Shown here: piece by piece, positions 42,879-51,279 of the stretch
Layout: each line of letters begins with the position of its first letter
Numbering within the stretch: position 1 is the stretch's first letter
NCBI GenBank assembly: GCA_964562685.1
Contig: CAZLUP010000016.1
Span: 1 to 64,000 of the forward strand
From: Stanieria sp964562685
GTDB lineage: Bacteria > Cyanobacteriota > Cyanobacteriia > Cyanobacteriales > Xenococcaceae
DNA: 64,000 bases
Direction of reading: 5' to 3'
Translations under genes and position numbers: made by a program
The notes under the pieces: model-generated
The model's database searches: none
What the model saw: the letters and a program-made list of their open reading frames with translations, nothing else
Told to the model about the DNA's origin: nothing

Positions 42879-44273
42879 TTAATACAAATAAGTATTGCTA
42901 GAAGATTGAGATTGAGGATCGGGAGCAAAAGCCAGCCACAGAGGAAATTGTAGTAAAGAAAGACTGATTTGATCTTCGGTTTCGTCAATAATAATCAAAG
43001 GTAGCAACTTATCTTTGAGTAAACGTTCTGCTCGCTGTGCCAATACTTCAGGTGATTCAAAGATCACTACTCCGCGATTAGTACCAAAATCAGTACGAGA
43101 GATACCCAAACAATCCTGTAAACCTCTGCGCCATTCTCCCAATCGTTCTGGAGTATTCACTAAAACTAAAGTAACACAGCGATCGCGATAAAGCTGATGT
43201 AATACAGACATTACTGCTGAAGCAATCAGAATATTTTGGAGACGGCTTCCCATTGTTTTAATCGCGCCTCTGCCTCCTTGGTTGAAAAACCAATTTTGGA
43301 CTCTTTCGGCATGAATTGGCTCAAAAGTTCGTCTTAATTGCCAAGGAGGACCATAATAATCAGGACGACTGCGATATTGCTCTAAGAGTTTACGAATTGC
43401 TTTAGTTTGTTGAGTAAATGCTTGTTCGGTGAATTGAGGTTGTAGTGGTTGTTCGTTTGGTGTGGTTGATTCTTTTTGTCTGGCTTCTGGTCTAGTTTCT
43501 CGGGGTTGGGATAGTGGTGCTTTGGCATCTAACTTTGGTAATTCTAACTGTTCGGCAGCAGCAGCCAGATCTTGTAAACTACCAACCAAATAATCTTTAA
43601 AACCTTGGACTCTAATTGCTAAATCTTGAGATACGCCAGCAAAATTAGTCCGCATTTCTTGGCGAATTCTCTCTCGACGACGCTCTAATTTGTCTATTTC
43701 GATTTGTAAAGCGTTTTTGCGTTCTTTGAGTTCTCGAATTCCTTCTTCAACCATTTTTCCCATCATTTCTTGTACATCTCGAACCTGTTGGGAAAGAATT
43801 TGGGATTTTTGTTGTTTTAATAAAATGATTTCTGTAGTTAAAGCTTCTTTTTGCTGTTGTAAGGTTTGAAGCTCTTTTTGAATAGCTTGGGTTGATGATA
43901 CTTCTTCTGACTCATCTAACCATTGTGCCGTAAATAACTCCGATTCTGGCTCGATTTGATTTGACTCAGTTGTACCTGATTCTTGCTGCAAAAGTTCTGC
44001 TTCTGATTCGTTGTTGTAAGTAGATTCAATCATTGATTCTAACCAATCGTCATTAGTAGGAACTGAATTTTTGGCAGATGGGTTATTGAATTGTGGTTCA
44101 TTGTCATCAGCTTCGGGTTCATCTAACCAAACATCAGGTAGAGGTTTTGCTTCAATGGGTTGATTTGAAGATGATTGAGTATTATTTTCTGACTCAGAAA
44201 AATTATTCATAAACTCATCTCCCATTGAGGCTGACAAATCAGATTCTGGAACTTGAGGTACTTCAGAAGTCAT
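42879..44273 (-). CDS. DUF3086 family cyanobacterial protein
   Basis: 464 residues. A long acidic, low-complexity N-terminus (1-125) is followed by a coiled coil (about 128-205; LQTLQQQKEALTTEIILLKQ, ELKERKNALQIEIDKLERR) and a conserved C-terminal domain (about 285-455) with RSRPDYYGPPWQLRRTFEPI and NTPERLGEWRRGLQDCLGIS, the hallmark of DUF3086. No function known. Followed on the same strand, upstream, by DUF3119 and MlaE-like genes; this grouping could reflect envelope lipid transport, an inference. Confidence 0.85.
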   Translation of the reverse strand: MTSEVPQVPESDLSASMGDEFMNNFSESENNTQSSSNQPIEAKPLPDVWLDEPEADDNEPQFNNPSAKNSVPTNDDWLESMIESTYNNESEAELLQQESGTTESNQIEPESELFTAQWLDESEEVSSTQAIQKELQTLQQQKEALTTEIILLKQQKSQILSQQVRDVQEMMGKMVEEGIRELKERKNALQIEIDKLERRRERIRQEMRTNFAGVSQDLAIRVQGFKDYLVGSLQDLAAAAEQLELPKLDAKAPLSQPRETRPEARQKESTTPNEQPLQPQFTEQAFTQQTKAIRKLLEQYRSRPDYYGPPWQLRRTFEPIHAERVQNWFFNQGGRGAIKTMGSRLQNILIASAVMSVLHQLYRDRCVTLVLVNTPERLGEWRRGLQDCLGISRTDFGTNRGVVIFESPEVLAQRAERLLKDKLLPLIIIDETEDQISLSLLQFPLWLAFAPDPQSQSSSNTYLY

Positions 44274-44329
44274 TAATCAAAAAGGTTTAATAATAAAATT
44301 ATTACAAATAATTTCTGTGGACGAGACCG

Positions 44330-44364
44330 TTAATCAATTATCAATTATTAATTTTCAATTATCA
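44330..44364 (+). repeat. heptamer tandem repeat (5 units)
   Basis: TTAATCA ATTATCA ATTATTA ATTTTCA ATTATCA, between the DUF3119 and DUF3086 genes. Same class as at 18314-18383. Confidence 0.6.
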
Positions 44365-44459
44365 ATGTTTGTTCTCTTGCGAGCTACGAAATTTTTATAT
44401 TTCAACCAATTGAGATTTCGCTACTACAGCTTGATTGCATCCAAGATAACTAGCTATAT

Positions 44460-44852
44460 CTACTGCTGGAGAGGACAATATTTTTCTAAACAACTAACCA
44501 ACATTTTAGGATCGAACAGAATTGGTAAAAAATGAATACTTTTAACTTCACGAAAATAAAAGAGAATCGGTATAGGTTGCCAAAAAATGCGCCATGTTAA
44601 CCAATCACTGTAAGGAAATCGACGCAGCAATTTTCCTGAACGACAAACATCTAAAGCAGTATCGGTGAATTGTAATCTGATTGTGGCTGTTTGCACCAAT
44701 AAAAATAAACCCAGGATAACAATCACACCTCCTACCCAGATTTGAACCAAGGAAATCGCAATAGCGATCACAATTAAGCAGACTGCAAGATTATAACTTG
44801 GTTTTAATTCGACTGTGGCTTGAGTTTCAGTAGTAGTTTGTGTATTATTCAT
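44460..44852 (-). CDS. DUF3119 family membrane protein
   Basis: 130 residues with one long hydrophobic region (about 22-58; YNLAVCLIVIAIAISLVQIW, then VGGVIVILGLFLLV) forming two spans, then a PH-like beta-rich part (IRLQFTDTALDVCRSGKLLR, FPYSDWLTWRIFW). This matches DUF3119, a cyanobacterial and plastid family. It precedes the DUF3086 gene and follows mlaE on the same strand, 68 bases apart. Function unknown; the PH-like fold hints at membrane lipid interaction. Confidence 0.82.
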   Translation of the reverse strand: MNNTQTTTETQATVELKPSYNLAVCLIVIAIAISLVQIWVGGVIVILGLFLLVQTATIRLQFTDTALDVCRSGKLLRRFPYSDWLTWRIFWQPIPILFYFREVKSIHFLPILFDPKMLVSCLEKYCPLQQ

Positions 44853-44920
44853 GTCAGATTAATCTCCTTGTCGTAACAAAACTAAGTTCTTCTTTATATT
44901 ATTGTGACACTCTCTAGTTG

Positions 44921-45715
44921 CTACCCGACTACAGCACTACCTGTTCCTTGGAACATTAACCAAGATAAAAAGAAATTAGCAATAAAAATAGCGAGTAAGG
45001 CTGTTACTACTGCTGTGGTAGTCGATTGTCCGACACCTTTTGCGCCTCCAGTGGTAGTTAATCCCCAACTACAACCAATTATGGCAACTAAAGCCCCAAA
45101 TACCACCGATTTAATTAATGCAGTGCATAAATCCCAAACCTGTAAAAAATTTTGAATCGAATCTAGAAAAACAACATGAGCAATACCATAAAAAGTATCA
45201 GAAATAATTAATCCACCTACCATCCCGGTAATTAAGGATAACAGCGTTAAAATTGGCAACATCAAGCAACAAGAAATGACCCTTGGTATAACTAAATAAT
45301 CAATGGGGTCTGTTTTGAGAACATAAAGAGCATCAATTTGCTCGGTAACGCGCATCGTCCCAATTTCCGCAGCAAATGCCGAACCAACTCTTCCTGCAAT
45401 CACTACGGCGGTTAAAACTGGTGCTAATTCTCTGGTTAAAGCTAACGCAAGTACACCTCCTACTGCTTGTCCGGCACCAAAATAAAGAAATTCTCTCGCA
45501 ACTTGAATGGTAAATACCATTCCCACAAAAGCAGCTGTCAATAAAGCAATCGCTAGTGAGTCTGGTCCTACTACTACCATTTGTTCCAAAGTATTACGTC
45601 GATGAATTTTAGCTTTGAGGAGATGAATAACAACTTGTCCTGTCAGAAAAATTGCTGCTAAGGAGCGTTGTAGCCAAATGCCAATGCCATTATTAGTACT
45701 GCTGCGGTTAGTCAT
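44921..45715 (-). CDS. mlaE: MlaE-family ABC transporter permease
   Basis: 264 residues with five to six membrane spans and the MlaE signature: ELAPVLTAVVIAGRVGSAFAAEIGTMRVTEQIDAL (about residues 90-125, EIGTMRVTEQ being the core). The family moves phospholipids across the envelope; the plastid homologue TGD1 imports lipids. The ATPase and the MCE-domain substrate-binding protein are not in this window. First gene of a three-gene minus-strand group with DUF3119 and DUF3086. Confidence 0.93.
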   Translation of the reverse strand: MTNRSSTNNGIGIWLQRSLAAIFLTGQVVIHLLKAKIHRRNTLEQMVVVGPDSLAIALLTAAFVGMVFTIQVAREFLYFGAGQAVGGVLALALTRELAPVLTAVVIAGRVGSAFAAEIGTMRVTEQIDALYVLKTDPIDYLVIPRVISCCLMLPILTLLSLITGMVGGLIISDTFYGIAHVVFLDSIQNFLQVWDLCTALIKSVVFGALVAIIGCSWGLTTTGGAKGVGQSTTTAVVTALLAIFIANFFLSWLMFQGTGSAVVG

Positions 45716-46029
45716 TGATAAATAGAAATTTTTTATTCAGTTGGAAGATACTAGAAATTATGAGAAGATTGCTTTTTTAAAGTTTTTATTTGATTTCCGC
45801 AGTTTAGAATATCTTTTTTTCATTAGATTTGGGTAAATTAATTCGGACAAACTTTTACAATAGAGGCGAAGTAGTGATGCACTGATTATTTTTTGATTGG
45901 AGGTTTGTGTTTGGTTCATTTTTTATTTCGCGCACCAGACGCAGAGGGTTAATCAGTATATTTAAAATATAGAGCGAGCGAGAGATTTTTTTTTCATAAG
46001 TTATAATTACTCAAAAATTAAAGATAATT
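45716..46029. other. divergent intergenic region mlaE / DUF29
   Basis: 314 bases, AT-rich, holding the promoters of both flanking genes. A short GC-rich patch (CGCGCACCAGACGCAGAGGG near 45939) stands out and may be repeat debris. No RNA gene seen. Confidence 0.45.
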
Positions 46030-46497
46030 ATGCACGACAAACAAGTTATTAATCCGTCAACAATTAAGGATTTGTATGACAGTGATTATCTTTTATGGTT
46101 AGAAGAAACCAGTAGGTTATTACAAACTAAAGATTTTGAAAAACTAGACCTAGAAAATTTAATTGAGGAAATAGAAAGCTTGGGTAGAAGTGAACGTAAC
46201 AAGTTAATATCTAGTCTAAGACTTATTTATCAACATTTACTTAAATGGCAATTTCAACCCCAAAAAAGAACTAGAAGCTGGAGTAATACTATCAGTCGAG
46301 AAAGAGATAATGTTAGTTATTATATTGAAGATACTCCTAGTTTAAAAAATTTATTAAAAGATGTAGAAACTTTAAATAAAGCTTATCAACGAGGAAAACA
46401 AGATGCAATTAGAGAAACAGGTATAACTAATTTTCCTGAAGCTTGTCCTTATTCTATCGAACAAACTTTAGATCGTAATTTTTTGCCAGAGAATTAG
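46030..46497 (+). CDS. DUF29 family protein
   Basis: 155 residues. Starts with DLYDSDYLLWLEETSRLLQT and DLENLIEEIESLGRSERNKL, followed by LLKWQFQPQKRTRSWSNTIS, the DUF29 pattern. The family is common and often multicopy in cyanobacteria, has a helical fold and no known activity. A second member lies at 50749-51264. Confidence 0.88.
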   Translation: MHDKQVINPSTIKDLYDSDYLLWLEETSRLLQTKDFEKLDLENLIEEIESLGRSERNKLISSLRLIYQHLLKWQFQPQKRTRSWSNTISRERDNVSYYIEDTPSLKNLLKDVETLNKAYQRGKQDAIRETGITNFPEACPYSIEQTLDRNFLPEN

Positions 46498-46534
46498 AAT
46501 TTATTTAATAAGTGCGATCATATTTTTTAAAGAT

Positions 46535-46746
46535 TAGTTTTTTTGTTTATTTTTTAAATTGTCTTTGGCAGCAGCACGAACAACTTTATTACCATCATTG
46601 AAGATATTTGATACGAGTAGCAGCACCCGAATATAAAGGGCGAATAGCTTTAATCTTATCTTCTATATGGGATGGAGTTTTAGGATTTTGAGCAATGGCT
46701 TCGAGTGTTTTATCATCTTTGAGTTTTTCTTTGATTGCATATTCTG
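46535..46746 (-). pseudogene. possible HEAT/LRV-repeat protein remnant
   Basis: The minus strand encodes AIKEKLKDDKTLEAIAQNPK ... KAIRPLYSGAATRIKYLQ and, in another frame, NDGNKVVRAAAKDNLKNKQ before a stop at 46535. AQNPKTP and VVRAAAKDN resemble leucine-rich-variant/HEAT repeats. No start codon and at least one frame break. Weak evidence; could be chance. Confidence 0.3.
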
Positions 46747-47030
46747 CTCAAGAGTTACTTCAATATCTGCATGATGTGGCTCTGCATATTATTGCTACTA
46801 ATAAATTGTCTTCAAGTCCTAATATCAGGTTCGCTTAAACAGTTAAATGTGATGATTGATAAGGGGACACGGGGACACGGAGAGAATTTATTTTAAGTGA
46901 TTATCAGAACTTGATATAATAACTACTTTTAAATGCGATCGCCCACAACGGATGACTTCAAAAAGGTGTCGTTGACGAAGATTTTTTCCTCTGAATCGAC
47001 AAAGCTTGTGAGATAATGAGCTACTTGCAA

Positions 47031-47072
47031 GGGGTTCATAAGCTCTCGAATCGAATTCGAGAAACGACCCCC
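47031..47072 (+). repeat. structured 42-bp repeat, copy 1 (before purD)
   Basis: GGGGTTCATAAGC, then an 8-bp stem TCTCGAAT cga ATTCGAGA, then AACGACCCCC. The same element with compensatory stem changes lies at 48382-48423, after purD, in the same orientation. Confidence 0.8.
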
Positions 47073-47105
47073 GATCAAAGATGTTAGGTAACAGGAGAAG
47101 CAAGG

Positions 47106-48461
47106 GTGAAAGTTTTAGTAGTTGGTAATGGTGGTAGAGAACACGCGATCGCTTGGACTTTGTTACGCTCTCCTCAAGTTGAACAGGTTTTTTGTACTCC
47201 TGGTAATGGTGGTACGGCAACTACTCCCAATTGCCAAAATATGGCGATCGCACTTGATGATTTTGCAGGAATTGCCCGCGCAGTTAAAGAAAATCAAATA
47301 GATTTGGTGGTGGTTGGACCAGAACTACCTTTATCTTTAGGTATTACTGATTATCTTCAGCAAGAAAACATTTTGGTTTTTGGTCCAAATCGAACTGGGG
47401 CGCAAATTGAAGCTAGTAAGTCTTGGGCAAAGGATTTAATGATTGAAGCAGATATTCCGACGGCTAAATCTGAAACTTTTACTGACGCTCAATCTGCTCA
47501 AGATTACATTATTCAAGAAGGTGCGCCGATTGTGGTCAAAGCGGATGGGTTGGCAGCAGGTAAAGGGGTAATTGTTGCAACTACGGTAGAAGAAGCATTT
47601 ACCGCCGTCAAAGAGTTGTTTGCAGAAGGCTTTTCTAAACTGGTAGTCGAAGAGTTTCTCACTGGAGAAGAGGTTTCTGTACTCGCTTTAACCGATGGCA
47701 TTAGCATTCGTCCCCTAGCACCTGCTCAAGATCATAAACGCATTGGGGAAGGAGACACAGGCAAAAATACTGGAGGCATGGGAGCGTATGCACCAGCACC
47801 TTTGGTGACACCTGAATTAATGACCAAAATCGAACAAGAAATTTTACAACCTACCATCGCTACCTTAAACAAACGGGGGATTGATTATCGGGGTGTATTA
47901 TATGCAGGTTTGATGATTACTCCTGGAGGAGAACCCAAAATTTTAGAATTTAACTGCCGTTTTGGAGATCCTGAAACTCAAGCCGTTTTACCTTTATTAG
48001 AAACTCCTTTAGAAGAATTACTCCTAGCTTGCGCCCAACAAAAATTAAGCCAGCAACCCCCAATTAAATGGAAATCAGCCAAAGCTGTTTGTGTTGTCGC
48101 TGCCTCTGGAGGTTATCCCGATACATATAACAAAGGCAAAACCATTACTGGGATCGAACAAGCAGAAGGTAAAAATGCAATCGTGTTTCATGCTGGGACA
48201 AAACTCGATGGCGAACAAGTTATTACCGATGGTGGTAGAGTTTTAGGAGTAACGGCTTTAGGTAATAATTTTGAAGATGCGATCGCTATTGCCTATCAAG
48301 CGATCAATTTAATTAAATTTGAAGATATGTATTATCGTCGTGATATCGGTAAGGGGCTGTCCCCCGAATTCGATTCGGGGCGGGGTTCACAAGCCCTTGA
48401 GCCAAGCTCAAGGGACGACCCCTCGGCTGGTACGCCCCGTCATCGTTTGTCTCACTCTTGA
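47106..48461 (+). CDS. purD: phosphoribosylamine-glycine ligase with repeat-derived C-terminus
   Basis: 451 residues from a GTG at 47106, with GGAGAAG upstream. PurD catalyses the second step of purine synthesis. The N-terminus VLVVGNGGREHAIAWTLLRS, the ATP-grasp part VVKADGLAAGKGVIVA (about 140) and GMGAYAPAPLVTPEL and FNCRFGDPETQAVLPLLETP are all canonical. The protein should end shortly after MYYRRDIG (about residue 415); instead about 36 residues (KGLSPEFDSGRGSQALEPSS and on) are encoded by GC-rich hairpin repeat DNA up to a TGA at 48459. The catalytic core is complete, so activity is probably kept. Confidence 0.93.
   Translation: MKVLVVGNGGREHAIAWTLLRSPQVEQVFCTPGNGGTATTPNCQNMAIALDDFAGIARAVKENQIDLVVVGPELPLSLGITDYLQQENILVFGPNRTGAQIEASKSWAKDLMIEADIPTAKSETFTDAQSAQDYIIQEGAPIVVKADGLAAGKGVIVATTVEEAFTAVKELFAEGFSKLVVEEFLTGEEVSVLALTDGISIRPLAPAQDHKRIGEGDTGKNTGGMGAYAPAPLVTPELMTKIEQEILQPTIATLNKRGIDYRGVLYAGLMITPGGEPKILEFNCRFGDPETQAVLPLLETPLEELLLACAQQKLSQQPPIKWKSAKAVCVVAASGGYPDTYNKGKTITGIEQAEGKNAIVFHAGTKLDGEQVITDGGRVLGVTALGNNFEDAIAIAYQAINLIKFEDMYYRRDIGKGLSPEFDSGRGSQALEPSSRDDPSAGTPRHRLSHS
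48362..48423 (+). repeat. structured repeat, copy 2, inside the purD 3' end
   Basis: First hairpin CCCCGAAT tcg ATTCGGGG (48362-48380), then the 42-bp element (48382-48423): GGGGTTCACAAGC, stem CCTTGAGC caa GCTCAAGG, GACGACCCC. It aligns with 47031-47072 without gaps; the stem differences are paired transitions. Confidence 0.8.
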
Positions 48462-48529
48462 AGTTGTCTAACTAATTGATAAACTATAATGCAATACCCT
48501 AATTTTGCTAACCTTCAGCTTAAATTGTT

Positions 48530-50569
48530 TTGCTTAACCTATTTACTAAGCTCAGACAAATAATTGCCCTTTGGTGGTCGGAATTTACCCTCCAAACCAA
48601 ACTCATGGCTGCTGCTACTCTAGTAGTTTCGCTACTAATGAGTGGTTTGACTTTTTGGGCAGTCAACACCATTCAACAAGACGCACGACTTAACGATACT
48701 CGCTTTGGTAGCGATTTAGGGTTACTACTCGCCACTAATGCTGCACCATTGGTGGCAGAAAATGACCTTCCCAATTTAGCTCGTTTTTCTGGGCGTTTTT
48801 TCCGCAGTACTGCTAGTGTCCGCTACATTCTTTATGCGGATCGAGAAGGCAAGATTTTTTTTGGTATTCCCTATTCTCAAGCTGAAGGTAGCAATTCCTT
48901 AACCATTGAGCGTCGCATTAAATTACCAGAAAATTACGTTCAAAACAGCGAACTTCCTTTTATTCGTCAGCATATTACGCCTAATGGCGAAGTTACAGAT
49001 GTTTTTGTCCCACTACGTCATCAAGGAGAATATTTAGGAGTTTTAGCGATCGGAATTAATCCTAATCCTACCGTAGTTGCTTCTTCCAATTTAACTAGAG
49101 ATGTAACCATTGCAGTGTTTATTTCGATCTGGGCAATGGTAATTTTAGGAGCAGTTTTTAATGCCCTGACTATCACTAAACCGATCAAAGAATTATTAGT
49201 TGGGGTAAAAAATATCGCAGCTAAAAATTTCAAACAAAGAATCGATTTACCTTTGGGCGGAGAATTAGGCGAATTAATTGCTAGTTTTAATGAAATGGCA
49301 GAAAGGTTAGAAAAATATGAAGAACAAAATATTGAAGAACTAACTGCCGAAAAAGCCAAATTAGAAACTCTAGTATCAACTATTGCTGATGGTGCAGTTT
49401 TAATTGATACTAATATGATCATAATTTTAGTCAATCCTACTGCTAGACGTATTTTTGGCTGGGAAGGTAAAAATGTCATCGGTGAAAATGTTCTGCATCA
49501 TTTACCAACCGAATTAACTATTAAACTGACCAAACCTCTTTATCAAATTGTCGCGAGCGAAACTAACTCCGAATCAGAATCTCAACCAGAAACTTTAACC
49601 CAAGAAGAAATACCAATTTTAGCTGTTCATCATGAAGATCATTTAAGCAATGGAGATGAGTTTCGCATTGTTTTACATCAACCAAAAAGACGCACTGTAC
49701 GCATACTTTTAACTCAAGTTCTTGACCGAGAACGAGAAAATGTCAAAGGTATTGCCATGACAGTACAGGATATTACTAGAGAAGCGGAATTAAATGAAGC
49801 CAAAAGTCAATTTATTAGTAATGTTTCCCACGAACTAAGAACGCCTTTATTTAATATCAAATCTTTTATTGAAACTCTCTCGGAATACGGAGAAGATTTA
49901 ACCGAAGAACAACGTAAAGAGTTTTTAGAAACAGCTAATCATGAAACAGACCGTTTAACTCGTTTAGTTAATGATGTTTTAGATTTATCTCGTCTAGAAT
50001 CTTCGCGGGTTTATAATTTCTGTGCCGTAGATCTGACTCAATTAATCGAACAAACTTTAAGAACTTATCAGCTTAATGCCAAAGACAAAGGAATTGAGTT
50101 AGCTCAAGCTCTTGAACCAAATTTACTGCCTGTTTTAGGACACTACGATTTGTTGTTACAGGTTATCACTAATTTAGTTGGCAACGCTTTGAAATTTACT
50201 AATTCTGGTGGTAAAGTAACCATTCGCGCCTACGAAGTTAAATCTCATCAGCAACCATCTCAAATTAGGGTCGAAGTTGCCGATACTGGGATTGGTATTG
50301 CACCAGAAGATCAAGAAGCTATCTTTGACCGCTTTTTCCGCGTTGAAAATCGAGTTCATACTCTAGAAGGAACGGGATTAGGTTTATCTATTGTTAAAAA
50401 TATTATTGACAAACACCAAAGTAAAATTTATTTGAAAAGTGCCGTAGGCGAAGGGACAACTTTTTGGTTTGATTTGCCAATTTATCGCGAAGAACCTATC
50501 TCTGTAGAAACAACTCAAGAACCAGCAACTGATTCTCCAAATAGCAATTTATCCTCTCAGATGAATTAG
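48530..50569 (+). CDS. nblS: sensor histidine kinase NblS/Hik33
   Basis: 679 residues, start TTG at 48530 (MLNLFTKLRQIIALWWSEFT, the family's N-terminus). Membrane span at about 25-46, a periplasmic sensor loop to about 190, a second span at about 193-215, HAMP (215-265), PAS (about 275-345), HisKA with FISNVSHELRTPLFNIKSF (His near 440) and HATPase (about 540-655; VADTGIGIAPEDQEAIFDRF, GTGLGLSIVKN). NblS/Hik33 controls phycobilisome degradation and high-light, cold and nutrient stress genes with RpaB. Domain order and sequence fit well; the TTG start is preferred because no ATG occurs before the first span. Confidence 0.93.
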   Translation: MLNLFTKLRQIIALWWSEFTLQTKLMAAATLVVSLLMSGLTFWAVNTIQQDARLNDTRFGSDLGLLLATNAAPLVAENDLPNLARFSGRFFRSTASVRYILYADREGKIFFGIPYSQAEGSNSLTIERRIKLPENYVQNSELPFIRQHITPNGEVTDVFVPLRHQGEYLGVLAIGINPNPTVVASSNLTRDVTIAVFISIWAMVILGAVFNALTITKPIKELLVGVKNIAAKNFKQRIDLPLGGELGELIASFNEMAERLEKYEEQNIEELTAEKAKLETLVSTIADGAVLIDTNMIIILVNPTARRIFGWEGKNVIGENVLHHLPTELTIKLTKPLYQIVASETNSESESQPETLTQEEIPILAVHHEDHLSNGDEFRIVLHQPKRRTVRILLTQVLDRERENVKGIAMTVQDITREAELNEAKSQFISNVSHELRTPLFNIKSFIETLSEYGEDLTEEQRKEFLETANHETDRLTRLVNDVLDLSRLESSRVYNFCAVDLTQLIEQTLRTYQLNAKDKGIELAQALEPNLLPVLGHYDLLLQVITNLVGNALKFTNSGGKVTIRAYEVKSHQQPSQIRVEVADTGIGIAPEDQEAIFDRFFRVENRVHTLEGTGLGLSIVKNIIDKHQSKIYLKSAVGEGTTFWFDLPIYREEPISVETTQEPATDSPNSNLSSQMN

Positions 50570-50748
50570 AGAATAATAGTTTTTATCAAAGATGGGCAAA
50601 TCTTCTAACCTGAAACGTTTTTTGCTCTTGAATTTTTGACAAATTGCCAGAAAAGCGAGTGGTTGTTTGGACAATAGCGATCTCTATTGTCATTCAAGAA
50701 CTTGATTTCACTAAAATATAGGTACTGATTAAAGAAAAGGATCAAGCT

Positions 50749-51264
50749 ATGACTCAAGAATTGAGCGATTTACGAGTCAGTATTGTTGAGGGAAGATACG
50801 ATGAGGCGATCGCTATAATTGATGATTTAGAAGAGATGAGTAAAAAAGCTATCTTGCGGAATATTATGTCTTTTCTAATTAGATTAATGATTCATCTCAT
50901 CAAAAATCAAATTGAATCACGTTTAACTAATTCTTGGATCGCTTCTATCTCTGATTCTGTTATTGAAATACAAGACTTAAATCTGAAGGATAATAAAAAG
51001 TCTGTTTATATTAAATTAGACGAATGGCAACCTTATTTAGAGGAAGCAATTGAGCGTGCAATTCGTCCTGCTAGTGTAGAAGTTATGAATGGTCAATTGA
51101 AACCTGCTCACATTTCACGGCAAATCGACCGAAATAAATTAATCGACATTACTCTACAATTATTGAATTTAACTTATCAATATTCTGCTAAAGAATTGCC
51201 AATAAAAATAGATCGAGTCTTAGTCGATCTTCCTGGTGGTAAAGAATGGTTTGATGAAGTATGA
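50749..51264 (+). CDS. DUF29 family protein, second copy
   Basis: 171 residues, divergent from the copy at 46030. The N-terminal region VSIVEGRYDEAIAIIDDLEE is followed by ILRNIMSFLIRLMIHLIKNQ and SWIASISDSVIEIQDLNLKD, as in longer DUF29 members. GGATCAAGC before the ATG gives a modest ribosome site. No function is known for the family. Convergent with the methylase gene, 15 bases apart. Confidence 0.75.
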   Translation: MTQELSDLRVSIVEGRYDEAIAIIDDLEEMSKKAILRNIMSFLIRLMIHLIKNQIESRLTNSWIASISDSVIEIQDLNLKDNKKSVYIKLDEWQPYLEEAIERAIRPASVEVMNGQLKPAHISRQIDRNKLIDITLQLLNLTYQYSAKELPIKIDRVLVDLPGGKEWFDEV

Positions 51265-51279
51265 TATATACTTTTTACT

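Larger units (their letters stand above)
46498..47105. other. 608-base region of gene debris and repeats before purD
   Basis: Contains a HEAT/LRV-like remnant on the minus strand (46535-46746), a GGGGACAC direct repeat near 46863, and hairpin repeat copy 1 (47031-47072) just before purD. A plus-strand fragment near 46742-46840 (YSAQELLQYLHDVALHIIAT) may be further debris. Confidence 0.45.

Noticed and set aside
43975..44535. Plus-strand 72-codon frame near 44317
   Set aside because: Made largely of heptamer repeat and the complement of the DUF3119 gene end.
46888..47220. 110-codon minus-strand frame overlapping the purD start
   Set aside because: Runs across the hairpin repeat and the reverse of purD codons; no recognisable domain.
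48362..48423. Possible CRISPR or tandem repeat array near purD
   Set aside because: Only isolated hairpin units, no regular spacers.
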